Assembly: GCF_050436995.1 (NCBI RefSeq)
Contig: NC_134767.1
Coordinates: 2,542,001-2,606,000, forward strand
DNA: 64,000 nucleotides
Direction of reading: 5' to 3'
From: Anticarsia gemmatalis
Taxonomy: Eukaryota; Arthropoda; Insecta; Lepidoptera; Erebidae
This document shows, in pieces, positions 49,101 through 56,209 of this stretch (the first letter of the stretch is position 1; every line of letters starts with the position of its first letter). Below the pieces are notes generated by a model. It did not search any database. It was not told the DNA's origin and worked only from the letters and a program-made list of their open reading frames with translations. A program made the translations under genes and the position numbers.

Positions 49101-51953
49101 ACACTTCATTTAAAATTGGCATAAAACTTACTACTATTCAAATTTTGAAAAATAAAATAGCACTATACGACCAGCCGTCTATGGGTAAGAAATATTATAG
49201 ATGTAATGTAGTCTACTATCAAGTATATCGCTACACCCTCGTATCGGCGTATGTCTGCTACACTCGGCGGTGGTCGGTGACGTGGTCGCTGTCAGCAATG
49301 TCGCCGCGCACTTGTCTTCTAACACTGAAGTGTTCTGTAACGCGCCTGAACGGAGAGACGGTGAGTCTACATACATCATTTTTAATACATATTGACACTA
49401 TACGTACACACACGTGAATAGTATAGAATAGAGTAAGAATAAGAAATGCTCGCTATACGTACATACACGCACGCGTGCCCGCATGCATACACAGACTACA
49501 CTCCACAAGTGCACGTATCTATGCGAGCTCGCAAATATATATCGCATTTGAATCGGTCTTAAACTTACTACAATTCAAAGTTTGAAAAATAAAATAGCAC
49601 TATACGACTATGGGTAAGAAATATCATAGATGTAGTGTAGTCTACTATCAAGTATATCGTACCACCCACGTATCGGTGTATGTCTGCTACCGAAGTGTTC
49701 TGTAACGCGCCTGAACGGAGGGACGGTGAGTTTACATACATATTGACACTATACGTACACACACGTGCACGCATGCATGCATGCGAGCATGTACGCTAAA
49801 TTCCACAGACTACACTGAACACGTGCACGTATTCGAGTACGAGAACGAGAACGAAGAGACGGTGTGATTACTTACACACTATTGATACTATACATACACA
49901 CACGCATGCATGCACGCTGGAATTCACGGACACATACATACATAGACTACGCTGCATACGTGCACGTATCCATGCGAGCTCGCAAATATTTATACTACAT
50001 TTCAATCGGTCTTAAACTTACCCAGGAACACGTGAGATGCGTAGAAACTAGTTTTTAAGTGAGTTTTAAATGTCAAACTCTTTGATACTCGATAGTGCCG
50101 TCTTTAGAAAATCGCACCCCTGCACTTCTCTATACTGCTCTGCACAATGAAACTTGTATTGTATTTACAAATTTATAAAAAAACGGGCATCATGAAGTAT
50201 CGATTCACACTAGACATGTAATTTCCAACATGATACCAACTACGTAACAAAATTGCTTCTCCCGTGTATTACCAAAAGACTATTACTTGAATTGATTTCG
50301 TCATAATTTTCCAGAAATCCGTGAAATAAAACGCTCATACAATCGTACATCGGACCACGCGGCGTTGTACTGTATACAAGAGCAGTTCGACGAGGCGAGG
50401 CAAGATGGCCGCCCGGCTAGCGATCAGTTCTGCGAGAGACACGGCCTGAAGGGAGAAAGACTTGCTTTTATTAGCTGTAAGTATAATATACTATTATTGT
50501 AGTAGTAAGTGAGACACTTGGCTTTAAAAACTGTAGATGTTTAGGTGGGGTTACGAAAAATCTTGTCAAATGTTCATTAATTTTACTTCATATACTAATG
50601 GTAATTAGTTTTTTTATTTGAAATCACGCCGCGCGTCCACTGCGTCGCTATCGAAGCTTACGGACCGTAAAGATCTGTCACTTTGTATAAATTTATTTGG
50701 CGCTGTAATGCCGATCTAGTGGACGCAGTACCTACCATATAAATTATTACAATGCAGCAAATCTTTACCGTTCGTAAGCCCCGATATCGATGCAGTTGAC
50801 GCGCAACTGAATTGAAGTTGTTCCAAAAAACATCTTTCATTTTCCGATTAATGATCATACTTAGGTTGCAAAGTGAAGATTTTTGTTTCACCCTGTAAAG
50901 TTGTAGCTGTCTTTTCCTTAATCGTTATTCTTCGACAACAATGTAGCAGTTTTATCAAAAGCAAAAAATAACTATCTGTTTCAGCCCTGTGCAACTTGCA
51001 CTTAGAACAGCTCTTGAAATCCGGCATGATCCACCCGACTACCGAAGCTCAAGAACTTAACAGATTCTCAGACATCGATGAGCTCATGTGCGCCGTGCTC
51101 ATGTCCGGCGCAGACTCCTTACTGACCACCCACAGGCACGTCAACACTAAGGGCAAGATGGCCGCCGTAACTAGCGTGTTCACTAGGTAAGATGACTGAG
51201 CAACTATAGTCGAAGCAACTATAGAGAAATTTTGTATATCTCCAACAGCCTTGAATCCTACAGACTAGGTTTCCACTAACTACTTGAACTGTATAAATAA
51301 AGCCAGAAAACGAGCCCGTAAAACGAACGCGTATGTATACGTACACGTTTCCTACATAGCGATCAACGTGAGGTAAAAATTGCATGCTTAACGACTGTTG
51401 ATTTCAATTTAATTTTAGTAACCATGTCACTTTCAATCGCAGGACGGTAATTACTTAATTTATTGGTAATGACATTTAAGTCTAACACCACAAAAGTTGA
51501 GAGGCTTGTTGTACGCTAATCAAGTAAAATTTTATTTTATCCGTACATTAATCACGTCTTATTACTGTGAGGTAAAGTAGAGACCAGGGCACACCACTTG
51601 CCACGATCACTATAAATATAAGTTAATAAATAATCATTTTGATGTTCCACTGCTGGGCAAGAGTCTCTTCCCAGAATGAGGGAAGGGTTAGGGTTCCCTT
51701 AAAATATAAAATAATAAGTTTGAATATATATTTTTTTTTATTATTTTTCCCCAGTACCGGCGACCGAGCTCACATAGGCAGCGAGAGTGTGAACCACGGT
51801 ATAACGAAACGCAGCAACAATAAGAACCACCTACTGGCATACTTCGGCGGTCATCATTCCACAGAAAGAAGAGCTCTAGTCGTATACAAGACTTCTTTAA
51901 TACCACCTCATACAGCGCTTATATTCTCTCCGGGAAATATTGAAACGGAAACT
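34005..51953 (+). CDS. DHX30: DHX30-like DExH-box RNA helicase, 20 exons, 3' end not found
   Basis: ATP-dependent RNA helicase of the DEAH/RHA family; the best match by layout is DHX30, known from vertebrates for mitochondrial ribosome assembly. Exons: 34005-34110, 34624-34773, 35155-35356, 35844-36064, 36561-36650, 37035-37085, 37430-37574, 42991-43186, 43565-43682, 44023-44179, 44626-44785, 45518-45672, 46377-46540, 47255-47335, 47685-47757, 48145-48281, 48746-48934, 50315-50476, 50985-51186, 51755-51953. All introns are GT-AG and all phases join, giving 986 codons without a stop. The N terminus is rich in Arg and Asn with no acid (mitochondrial targeting inferred). Residues about 88-200 resemble the dsRNA-binding region. 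Motifs: Walker A GAAGCGKST 339-347, SEPRRVAAI, DEAH 437-440, SAT 469-471, ATNVAETSITI 607-617, QRTGRAGR 655-662; then winged-helix/ratchet and OB-fold regions. The final C-terminal exon(s), perhaps around 100 residues, were not found. Confidence 0.88.
34624..34773 (+). CDS. DHX30: Helicase exon 2
   Basis: Acceptor TTTTTCCAG, donor GTAAGG. Encodes a low-similarity linker (QHRTSTCIALLSPPHRKW region). Frame joins exon 1 and exon 3. Confidence 0.7.
35155..35356 (+). CDS. DHX30: Helicase exon 3 (dsRNA-binding-like region)
   Basis: KNVTELFPNPRVALYEISSR followed by the basic GRKKK stretch and CTYALVWPEKMKF. This resembles the DHX30 N-terminal dsRBD. Acceptor CATTCCAG, donor GTAATT. Confidence 0.82.
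35520..35713 (-). mobile_element. SINE family C inside helicase intron 3
   Basis: Minus-strand copy with B-box complement GGGAATCGAACCCACGAG and head end CTGCGCCACAGGGGC. Near full length. Confidence 0.85.
35844..36064 (+). CDS. DHX30: Helicase exon 4
   Basis: AISKRQAADKAALLALQWL completes the dsRBD-like helix (KxxAxxxAA pattern). A linker to the helicase core follows. Confidence 0.82.
36240..36335 (+). mobile_element. SINE family E head in helicase intron 4
   Basis: CTGCCTCTGTGGTCTGAGCG and GTGAATTTGATTCCTGG match the tRNA-like head seen again at 61915. Decayed and short. Confidence 0.55.
36561..36650 (+). CDS. DHX30: Helicase exon 5
   Basis: Acceptor TGTTTCAG, donor GTATGT. Linker sequence KDIYDATFKESKHK. 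Frame-consistent, no domain. Confidence 0.7.
37035..37085 (+). CDS. DHX30: Helicase exon 6 (micro-exon, 51 bp)
   Basis: Acidic DDYSDKEEDLDTLGDIS between TGTTTCAG and GTATGT. The length is a multiple of three, so skipping would keep the frame. Confidence 0.65.
37430..37574 (+). CDS. DHX30: Helicase exon 7
   Basis: Encodes RDRVLRQKFLAYDEELTPLP leading to IDDYR, the stretch just before the helicase core. Donor GTAAGT, phase 2. Confidence 0.8.
37761..37847. mobile_element. ACCCCCGG-family MITE, degenerate copy, in helicase intron 7
   Basis: Ends ACCCCCGGTATTTTAAG and CACAGAAACCGGG, with ATAAACTACCGCTAAATG in the right arm. The left arm is partly deleted. Confidence 0.65.
38765..38946. promoter_or_regulatory. 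Cluster of nuclear-receptor-like half-sites in intron 7
   Basis: TGACCT occurs at 38765, 38861, 38901 and 38941, all on one strand. The complements of TGACCTTGG (38861-38869) and GACCTTGA (38922-38929) fit the FTZ-F1/ERR-type core YCAAGGYC. Function is inference. Confidence 0.3.
39083..39394 (-). mobile_element. SINE family C copy interrupted by a MITE
   Basis: The tail end (AGACAACTCC) begins at 39083 and the head with B-box complement ends at 39394. A palindromic MITE at 39101-39216 splits it, and both halves join perfectly to family C when it is removed. Confidence 0.85.
39101..39216. mobile_element. ACCCCCGG-family MITE inserted in a SINE
   Basis: About 116 bp, mostly palindromic: TTTAGCGGTAGTTTATCTAT left and its near-complement right, with ATTCAATAGCG arms at the centre. 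TA lies on both sides. The empty-site sequence of the SINE family shows one TA, supporting a TA target duplication. Confidence 0.8.
39641..39804 (+). mobile_element. 5S-rRNA-headed SINE, family A, 3'-truncated
   Basis: The intact head GAGGTACCCATAGCCAGTTG, ACCGGTCGGTAAACGATTTG, GGTTAAGCAACTGTTGGCG and AGATGGGTGACCGC stops at TCTCGGTG, where a MITE fragment begins. Confidence 0.8.
39805..39890. mobile_element. ACCCCCGG-family MITE fragment
   Basis: It lacks the left terminus, starting at CGTTCAATAGCG, and ends CAGAAACCGGGGGT. Fused directly to the SINE at 39641. Confidence 0.7.
41298..41544. promoter_or_regulatory. Cluster of nine CRE-like TGACGT/ACGTCA motifs in intron 7
   Basis: Motifs start at 41298, 41318, 41346, 41429, 41443, 41510, 41519, 41530 and 41539. 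The pair at 41429/41443 lies inside an imperfect palindrome (41412-41462). Could be an enhancer bound by CREB/ATF-type bZIP proteins or part of an unrecognised foldback repeat. Confidence 0.3.
42236..42368 (-). pseudogene. LINE family F 3' tail in helicase intron 7
   Basis: Minus-strand fragment: complement of TGTAAGGATCGCACC, ATGTATGGATGTAATG and GCGTAGTACTCGTAAC. Only the 3' end remains. Confidence 0.5.
42401..42601 (-). mobile_element. SINE family C in helicase intron 7
   Basis: Minus-strand near-full copy with GAAGACAACTCTCGCACTAC tail and AACCACTGGGCCACAGAGGC head end. B box slightly mutated. Confidence 0.82.
42991..43186 (+). CDS. DHX30: Helicase exon 8 (Walker A, motif Ia)
   Basis: VAVIVGAAGCGKSTRAPAAI holds motif I, with Ser in place of the commoner Thr after Lys. 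SEPRRVAAIGLAERVAKELG is motif Ia. Ends in phase 0. Confidence 0.92.
43565..43682 (+). CDS. DHX30: Helicase exon 9
   Basis: GLTVGYQVRLHSKPP and ILYCTSGVLLRRLQ (motif Ib, TxGxLL). Acceptor TACCTCTAG, donor GTAACA. Confidence 0.9.
43842..43990 (+). mobile_element. SINE family D fragment in intron 9
   Basis: CCTTGCATGCCTAAAAATGC, CGCAATTGGCCAGCGTGGTG and TTGGCCAGTAGTGATATATTAAT correspond to the distal body of the SINE at 8651. Confidence 0.7.
44023..44179 (+). CDS. DHX30: Helicase exon 10 (DEAH box, SAT motif)
   Basis: THVIIDEAHERDVNTD contains motif II, ILIMSATID contains motif III. Splice GTAAGT, phase 2. Confidence 0.93.
44626..44785 (+). CDS. DHX30: Helicase exon 11
   Basis: YFDSCPVIEVPGRTFPVEV is the conserved VPGRTFPV stretch linking the two RecA domains. 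Ends in phase 0 at GTATGG. Confidence 0.9.
44825..45084 (+). mobile_element. 5S-rRNA-headed SINE, family A, full length, 10-bp target duplication (intron 11)
   Basis: Flanked by exact TAGTTGTTTA at 44815-44824 and 45085-45094. The head AGGCGCCTATAGCCAGTTGC has GGTTAAGCAA at 44871-44880 and the 5S-type C box GATGGGTGACC at 44903-44913. The tail is made of AATA repeats. 260 bp. Confidence 0.88.
45518..45672 (+). CDS. DHX30: Helicase exon 12 (motif IV)
   Basis: GAILVFLPGWTEIKQ (motif IV) and MILPVHS. Acceptor TTTTTCCAG, donor GTAAGT. Confidence 0.92.
46136..46345 (-). repeat. Member of the 242-bp dispersed repeat family (intron 12)
   Basis: Reverse orientation of the units at 19605: ACGGGTAAAAACGGAACCC, CCTCCGCTGTCTGCC and GCTAGGAAGCTGAAATTTCC. 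Confidence 0.6.
46377..46540 (+). CDS. DHX30: Helicase exon 13 (motif V)
   Basis: GIRKIVLATNVAETSITIPD (motif V) and VIDTGSQKE. Acceptor TTTCCCAG, donor GTATAA. Confidence 0.93.
46606..46874 (-). mobile_element. ACTAGCTGACCC-family retroposon (intron 13)
   Basis: Reverse-orientation near-full copy from ATCTATACTAATATG to GCGCGGGTCGGCTAGT. Confidence 0.8.
47255..47335 (+). CDS. DHX30: Helicase exon 14 (motif VI)
   Basis: AKQRTGRAGRVQPG is motif VI with the arginine finger. 81 bp, phase-neutral. Confidence 0.92.
47441..47641 (+). mobile_element. SINE family C in intron 14
   Basis: Plus-strand copy starting TGCCTCCGTGGCGTAGAGGT, B box GGGTTTAATTCCC (mutated), ending GCGGGAGTTGTCTTTT. Confidence 0.85.
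47685..47757 (+). CDS. DHX30: Helicase exon 15
   Basis: HCYRMYTKEKEAEFAQHTTP followed by EILR, the usual start of the winged-helix region. Donor GTAACG. Confidence 0.9.
48145..48281 (+). CDS. DHX30: Helicase exon 16
   Basis: IPLEQTVLDCKSYAP and AIEFAVKDLIEI, part of the helicase-associated domain. Donor GTAAGA, phase 1. Confidence 0.9.
48746..48934 (+). CDS. DHX30: Helicase exon 17
   Basis: GALTPQEQLTRLGGLLSSIS then HPRIGVCLLHSAVVGDVVAV, the HA2 ratchet-like region. Acceptor TTTCTCAG, donor GTGAGT. Its 3' 149 bases are duplicated downstream. Confidence 0.9.
49212..49360 (+). pseudogene. Duplicated 3' part of helicase exon 17, copy 2
   Basis: 149 bases that differ from exon 17 at only three positions, all third-codon and synonymous (Pro, Ala, Thr codons). 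The donor GTGAGT is kept. It lacks the first 40 bases of the exon and the real acceptor. Splicing at ATGTAG would put it out of frame with exon 16, so it is read as a non-functional or at most regulatory pseudo-exon. Confidence 0.75.
49641..49725 (+). pseudogene. Duplicated exon 17 fragment, copy 3 (internally deleted)
   Basis: It begins TCTACTATCAAGTATATCG, then jumps after ATGTCTGCTAC to CGAAGTGTTCTGTAACGCGC, missing about 64 bases. The donor is retained. Confidence 0.8.
50315..50476 (+). CDS. DHX30: Helicase exon 18
   Basis: EIREIKRSYNRTSDHAALYC holds the conserved SDH(x)AL block of the C-terminal domain. Acceptor TTTTCCAG, donor GTAAGT. Confidence 0.9.
50985..51186 (+). CDS. DHX30: Helicase exon 19
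   Basis: LHLEQLLKSGMIHP and ELMCAVLMSGADSLL, the start of the OB-fold domain. Donor GTAAGA, phase 2. Confidence 0.9.
51640..51695 (-). mobile_element. SINE family D fragment (intron 19)
   Basis: TTCCACTGCTGGGCAAGAGT is the complement of the GCCCAGCAGTGG end of the SINE at 8651. Confidence 0.55.
51755..51953 (+). CDS. DHX30: Helicase exon 20 (last one found)
   Basis: GDRAHIGSESVNHG, LLAYFGGHHSTERRALVVYK and TSLIPPHTALIFSPGNIETE belong to the OB-fold region. Donor GTGAGT at phase 0. Without splicing the frame would stop 18 codons further at 52004. Confidence 0.88.
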
Positions 51954-52164
51954 GTGAGTATATTATGCAAAATTCTATTGAAAAATAATTTTGAGTATAT
52001 TTAGAAATTATATAAAAAAATCGTACATAGTCACATAACGATTAGCTATAGAGAATAAAAAAATGGTCACCCATCTTTTGACTGGCCTTGGTAACGTTGC
52101 GTTACCGTATCGTTGTATCGTATCGTGTTGCGCGGTATCGTGTATTAGTATGATCATCATTGTA

Positions 52165-52252
52165 AAGAGTGAAGAGCTCTTGTTGTATACAAGACTTCAT
52201 TATCCGGGAAATATTGAAACGGAAACTGTGAGTAAATGCAAAATTCTATAAA
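52165..52252 (+). pseudogene. Partial duplicate of helicase exon 20 and its donor
   Basis: AGAGCTCTTGTTGTATACAAG and CCGGGAAATATTGAAACGG plus donor GTGAGTA and ATGCAAAATTCTAT repeat exon 20 (51867-51980). About 34 exon bases are missing between ACTTC and TCCGGG. Probably non-functional. Confidence 0.8.
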
Positions 52253-52275
52253 AAATCCTTTACCTTGAGTACAAG

Positions 52276-52429
52276 CTTTCTGCCGACTTCAACAACTTTG
52301 ACACTAGGTTGACCACTTACCACGTGGGTTCGATTCCCATGCCAAACAATACTTTGAGTTCGTTGTTAGTATGTTTGAAAAAGTCCCCGCGACGCAAGAG
52401 CAAATCTTAATGCGGGAATTGTCATTTTC
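52276..52429 (+). mobile_element. Chimera of SINE family A tail and SINE family C
   Basis: 52276-52312 matches the family A 3' end (CAACTTTGACACTAGGTTGACCA). From 52322 the sequence is family C from its B box onward. The C head is missing, as if family A sequence replaced it. Confidence 0.65.
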
Positions 52430-52636
52430 GAAAAAAAATGGAAATTAACGCAAACACGTATTTTATTTAAAAATGCCTAACGTTTCGGTTTCATTAGCCG
52501 TGGTCGCTTGCAACATGCAACGTGAAAGTTAGTATATTCACGATTAAAATATGTGTGGTTTTTATAAGAAATCGATGAATGAAATTAACCTGGGTATTTA
52601 CAAGGTCTCAGGACTAACCATAGTTAAAAGGTAAAC

Positions 52637-52838
52637 GACCTCCGTGGCGCAGTGGTTAAGGTACTTCGCAACTACCAGTGCATCGAAAGATCGTGGGTTC
52701 GATTCCCATACGGAACAATTTTTTGAGCGATCCACAAATAGTTATTACGTTGGTTGTACTTTGTGTCCGTTGTTTGTATGTTTGTAAAAGTCCACGCAAC
52801 ACAAGAGCAAATTAATATTAGTGCGGGATAGTCCGTTT
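52637..52838 (+). mobile_element. SINE family C, near full length
   Basis: A box CCGTGGCGCAGTGGTTAAGG, B box GTGGGTTCGATTCCC, tail GTGCGGGATAGTCC. Confidence 0.85.
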
Positions 52839-52885
52839 TCAAAAAACTACGGGAATTATCGCGAAAATTAGTAGTTATGCAAGTA

Positions 52886-53110
52886 TTAGGTCGGGGAAAA
52901 AGTCTTTTCGCATTATAATATGTATGAACTTGAAATAAAATCTTTTCTCTACACAAAAAAGCTCGATATTTGAGTACTGGGTAGGTACCTCACGAGCTCA
53001 CTGAAAGAAACCTAATGAACCGTGTACTCATTTGTGATTCTTGAAGCCGAAGAGATTTTATTACAAGTTCATACATACTATAATGCGAAAAGCCTTTTTC
53101 CCCGACCTAA
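52886..53110. mobile_element. Mariner-type MITE, copy 2 (225 bp)
   Basis: Same ends as the element at 6698 (TTAGGTCGGGGAAAAAGTC and complement), TA on both sides (52884-52885, 53111-53112). Confidence 0.85.
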
Positions 53111-53435
53111 TATATTCATGATCGAAGTATGTGTGTGGTATTTATAAGAAATCGATGAATGAAATTAACCTGGGTAATTACAAGGTCATAGGACTAACCA
53201 GCGGCAGCGTACTAAAAGGCATTATAATTTTACAAACCAATGTTTTGTAAATAAGGATAGTGTACTATGTTTCACTTTACTGGGTTTTTATTCCGATAAT
53301 TAAAAAGTTTATCCTTTAAATTCTGTTATCCTTTCCTACATGATGAGTAATGGGAAAGAAATCGTTTTTGTCGGGAAATCTGGTTGGGAAATGAGTCAAT
53401 ACTTGATAAGAAATTTGCTGATTTTGACGCTAATC

Positions 53436-53682
53436 CTACTAATATTATACATGCGAAAGTTTGTGAATATGTATGAATCGATTTTTGTCACTCTTTCACG
53501 CAAATGCTACTGAACCGATTACGACAAAATTTAGTAGATATGTAGGTAGCTGAAGACCCAGAATAACACAAAAGCTACTTTTTATCCTGGAGATCCTGGA
53601 GGATCTGGATATATTATACGAGAATAACGAGCACGTTATGGAAGTGTTTCCACGCGGACGAAGTCGCGGCAACGCGACTTAC
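53436..53682. repeat. Retroposon 3'-region remnant
   Basis: TACTAATATTATACATGCG, TCTTTCACGCAAATGCTACTG, CGCGGACGAAGTCGCGG: a widespread insect RTE-associated repeat by general resemblance. No coding part. Confidence 0.55.
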
Positions 53683-53819
53683 GCATAATATTAGTGCTAT
53701 GATTATTCAGTCTAACTTACAATAAAAAAAAATGGCAATAGGCTCGCTTCATATTACGTGGAACTCCTAAATAGTAATAAAACATATCCGATTGTATCAA
53801 TACTTAACTAATAGCAGTC

Positions 53820-53938
53820 ACCCCCGGTTTCTGAGTACATTTAGCGGTAGTTTATGTATTCAATAGCGTTTTTTTGTATGAGGTTTAACGCTATTGAATA
53901 GATAAGCTGCCGCTTTATGTACCTCAGAAACCGGGGGT
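53820..53938. mobile_element. ACCCCCGG-family MITE, best preserved copy
   Basis: 119 bp, nearly palindromic throughout: ACCCCCGGTTTCTGAG and its complement at the ends, TTAGCGGTAGTTTATG arms, ATTCAATAGCG core. Flanks read AGTC/CAGT rather than TA. Confidence 0.8.
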
Positions 53939-53971
53939 CAGTCCACTACAACCATATTTAACGTATTAAAC

Positions 53972-54026
53972 GTACACGCACGTGTATACCGTGCACTAAG
54001 CGTGCACGGTATACACGTGCGTGTAC
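53972..54026. repeat. Perfect 25-bp hairpin with 5-base loop
   Basis: The arms 53972-53996 and 54002-54026 are exact complements (core CACGTGTATACCGTGCAC). Much more GC-rich than the surroundings. Lies 33 bp after a MITE. Confidence 0.85.
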
Positions 54027-54493
54027 AGCCGCGTACTTCGCGCTTCAAGAGGACGAACATTGGCGCGCTTTCCCGTTTCACAAAACGTACAAATTTCAGT
54101 ACGCACATCAAAAAGTTTTTCGGAACGCTAAAACTTAGAGCGGCCCGGTCCATCTAGAGTTTTTTACCGCGTATTAAAGAAAACACAGCTGCGGCGCTAA
54201 GATTGCCAGCCAGTGTGTTTGCTAGATCCAGCCTGATCATTTCCTGGACATTTCTGAGGCCACGAACGGAATCAGAGTTTTGATCCCCGGTCCGAGGCTA
54301 CACTAAGTGGGAATTAAGTACTTATAACTATAGGTTGATGAAAATAAAAAAAATAGTATGACTTTTGCAGAAGTAGTATCGTAACTATGTAAAAAACTAG
54401 TAATTTTTCATTCCGGGACAGCAAAGTAAAATTCCTGGACAAGTGTGCATGACTGGCGTGCATGCTGAACGACTAAACACTGGCAGACCGAAC

Positions 54494-54988
54494 GGTATAT
54501 TCCCATTTGTCTCCTCTAACACTGTCCCCCGGGGTGACAACTGGGAACAAAAGTGGGACGAGAATTCCCATTTGTCATCCCGGGGTATCATATCACAGCG
54601 CATCATGGCTTAGCCTTTCTTCGAAACTATGTTGGAGTCGGCTTCCAGTCTCACCGGATGCAGCTGAATACCAGTGTTTTACACGGAGCGACTGCCTATC
54701 TGACCTCCACAACTCAGTTACCTGGGTTATAACACGATACCCTTTGGTTAGATAAGACTGGTTGTCAGACTTTCAAGCTTCTGACTACTGTTAACGACTG
54801 TCAAAGATCTTTGAAATTGACAGCCGAGATTCACAATTTAACCCGATATGTATAAGATGGTCACCCATCCACAGAACAACCTCGGGAAGCGTAACTTAAC
54901 CTCAGAGATCGATCCGCGCGGCTGTTGTTAACTAAGCCACGTGCTCCTCCCGGGGTGACAGCGTAGAGGGGACAATTGGGAAAATACC
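54494..54988. mobile_element. Foldback element with about 40-bp inverted ends, containing a SINE
   Basis: The left end GGTATATTCCCATTTGTC...CCCCGGGG (54494-54534) is complementary, with some mismatches, to 54949-54988. An internal 20-bp inverted pair lies at 54530-54551 and 54572-54593. SINE family B occupies 54605-54945. Confidence 0.6.
54605..54945 (-). mobile_element. 5S-rRNA-headed SINE, family B, most complete copy
   Basis: Minus strand. The head at the right is the complement of GGTTAAGTTACGCTTCCCGA and GTGGATGGGTGACCATCTT, matching the 3' half of 5S rRNA including its C box. The body motifs are the same as in the 8130 copy. Confidence 0.7.
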
Positions 54989-54999
54989 GACCGAACGTT

Positions 55000-55950
55000 T
55001 GCCACGCTTAGTGCGTGCGTTCAACGCGCACGAGCCATCAGCGGACATCTCGCACGTGCTATAGTAATATGACGTTTGTCATAGGTATTATTTATTTTGG
55101 AAATTTCGATCGAATGAGTCGTCGTACGCCGTAATGCGTTTGTAAAGCTCGAAGCGTGCAGCAGGAAAAAAGCACGTCATAATTTAGGTTAGCAGTAGTT
55201 TAGATTTATATAGCAGGCTGCTCCCACTAGTATATGGGATTCATAGCATATAAGAGAGAGTATGTTAGATTCATGACCGTATGTAAAAACATAATTCCTA
55301 AGTGATGCCCAAAGACACGTCTGTCGTCTGTAGCTACGATACACGTCAAAGTGGGTAGAAATGAACTGTGAATTTTGTGATTATAAATCATATTTTTAAT
55401 TTTCTTTCTACGATGCTAATTTCAAATGTGTTTTTAGCGTCCCATAGGTGACTTATGATAAAGATCATTAACCATTTAAACCATTTATTTTTGTTACACA
55501 TAAAGAAACATCATAAATACATAACTTAATAACTAGTCAGTACATTTATGTGCAACAAAGGGCTACAGCTCAGTATACGCTGTGGGCACTGGGACTAGGC
55601 ACAGCACTGATTTTCAGCTGCCCCTAACAAAACCTTAATTACCAATTAATCTTAGTTAACGACCAATTTATGAGTGTCTGTGGAGATTACTAGGTGTAAT
55701 AAAGTTCTAGACGTAGTTAATAAATGCGGGTGTCAGTACGCAATGACGTCGTCGTTGTTACGTCGCCGTAGCCTGCACGCACTTCCTTCCTACGTCTCTA
55801 GTATTTATTCTACGCCTTCTGCGCAACCGCTTGTTGCTATATTCAGGGAGACACAGTGATTTGTCATGTACTATATGTAAATAGGGGTATACTCCTCTTT
55901 ACAGATCGAAGAATGCTACTTCTAAAGGCAATAGGCTTCATAATATTAGA
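55000..55950. other. Non-coding spacer
   Basis: No supported gene. GC-richer patches around 55000-55160 and 55740-55840 have short open frames without recognisable domains. Confidence 0.4.
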
Positions 55951-55953
55951 AAT

Positions 55954-56209
55954 ACTAGCTGACCCGCGCAACTTCGCTTGCGTCACATAAAAGAATCATA
56001 ATTTTCTCCGTTTTTGTAACATTTTTCACTGGTACTCTGCTCCTATTGGTCGTAGCGTGATGATATATAGCCTTCCTCGATAAACGGGCTATCTAACACT
56101 GAAAGAATTTTTCAAATCGGACCAGTAGTTCTCGAGATTAGCGCGTTCAAACAAACAAACAAACAAACAAACAAACAAACTCTTCAGCTTTATAATATTA
56201 GTATAGATT
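55954..56209 (+). mobile_element. ACTAGCTGACCC-family retroposon
   Basis: Starts ACTAGCTGACCCGCGCAAC, CAAA array near 56150, ends ATAATATTAGTATAGAT. Confidence 0.82.

Larger units (their letters stand above)
48786..50020 (+). repeat. Partial tandem duplication of exon 17 plus intron 17, about 427-bp period
   Basis: Units begin with TCTACTATCAAGTATATCG at 48786, 49212 and 49641 (offsets 426 and 429). Each contains the 3' part of exon 17, its GTGAGT donor, a CACGTGCACGCATGCATG-type stretch and a shared ATGGGTAAGAAATAT end. Copy 3 has lost about 64 bp of exon sequence. A fourth, mostly intronic partial copy begins near 49834. Confidence 0.9.
52533..53200. repeat. Pair of about 90-bp direct repeats enclosing a SINE and a MITE
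   Basis: 52533-52620 and 53111-53200 share ATAAGAAATCGATGAATG, GAAATTAACCTGGGTA and GGACTAACCA. Between them lie a SINE and a mariner-type MITE. Confidence 0.7.

Noticed and set aside
49212..49360. Copy 2 of exon 17 as a real alternative exon
   Set aside because: It lacks the exon's first 40 bases and a pyrimidine-rich acceptor; use of ATGTAG would shift frame relative to exons 16 and 18.
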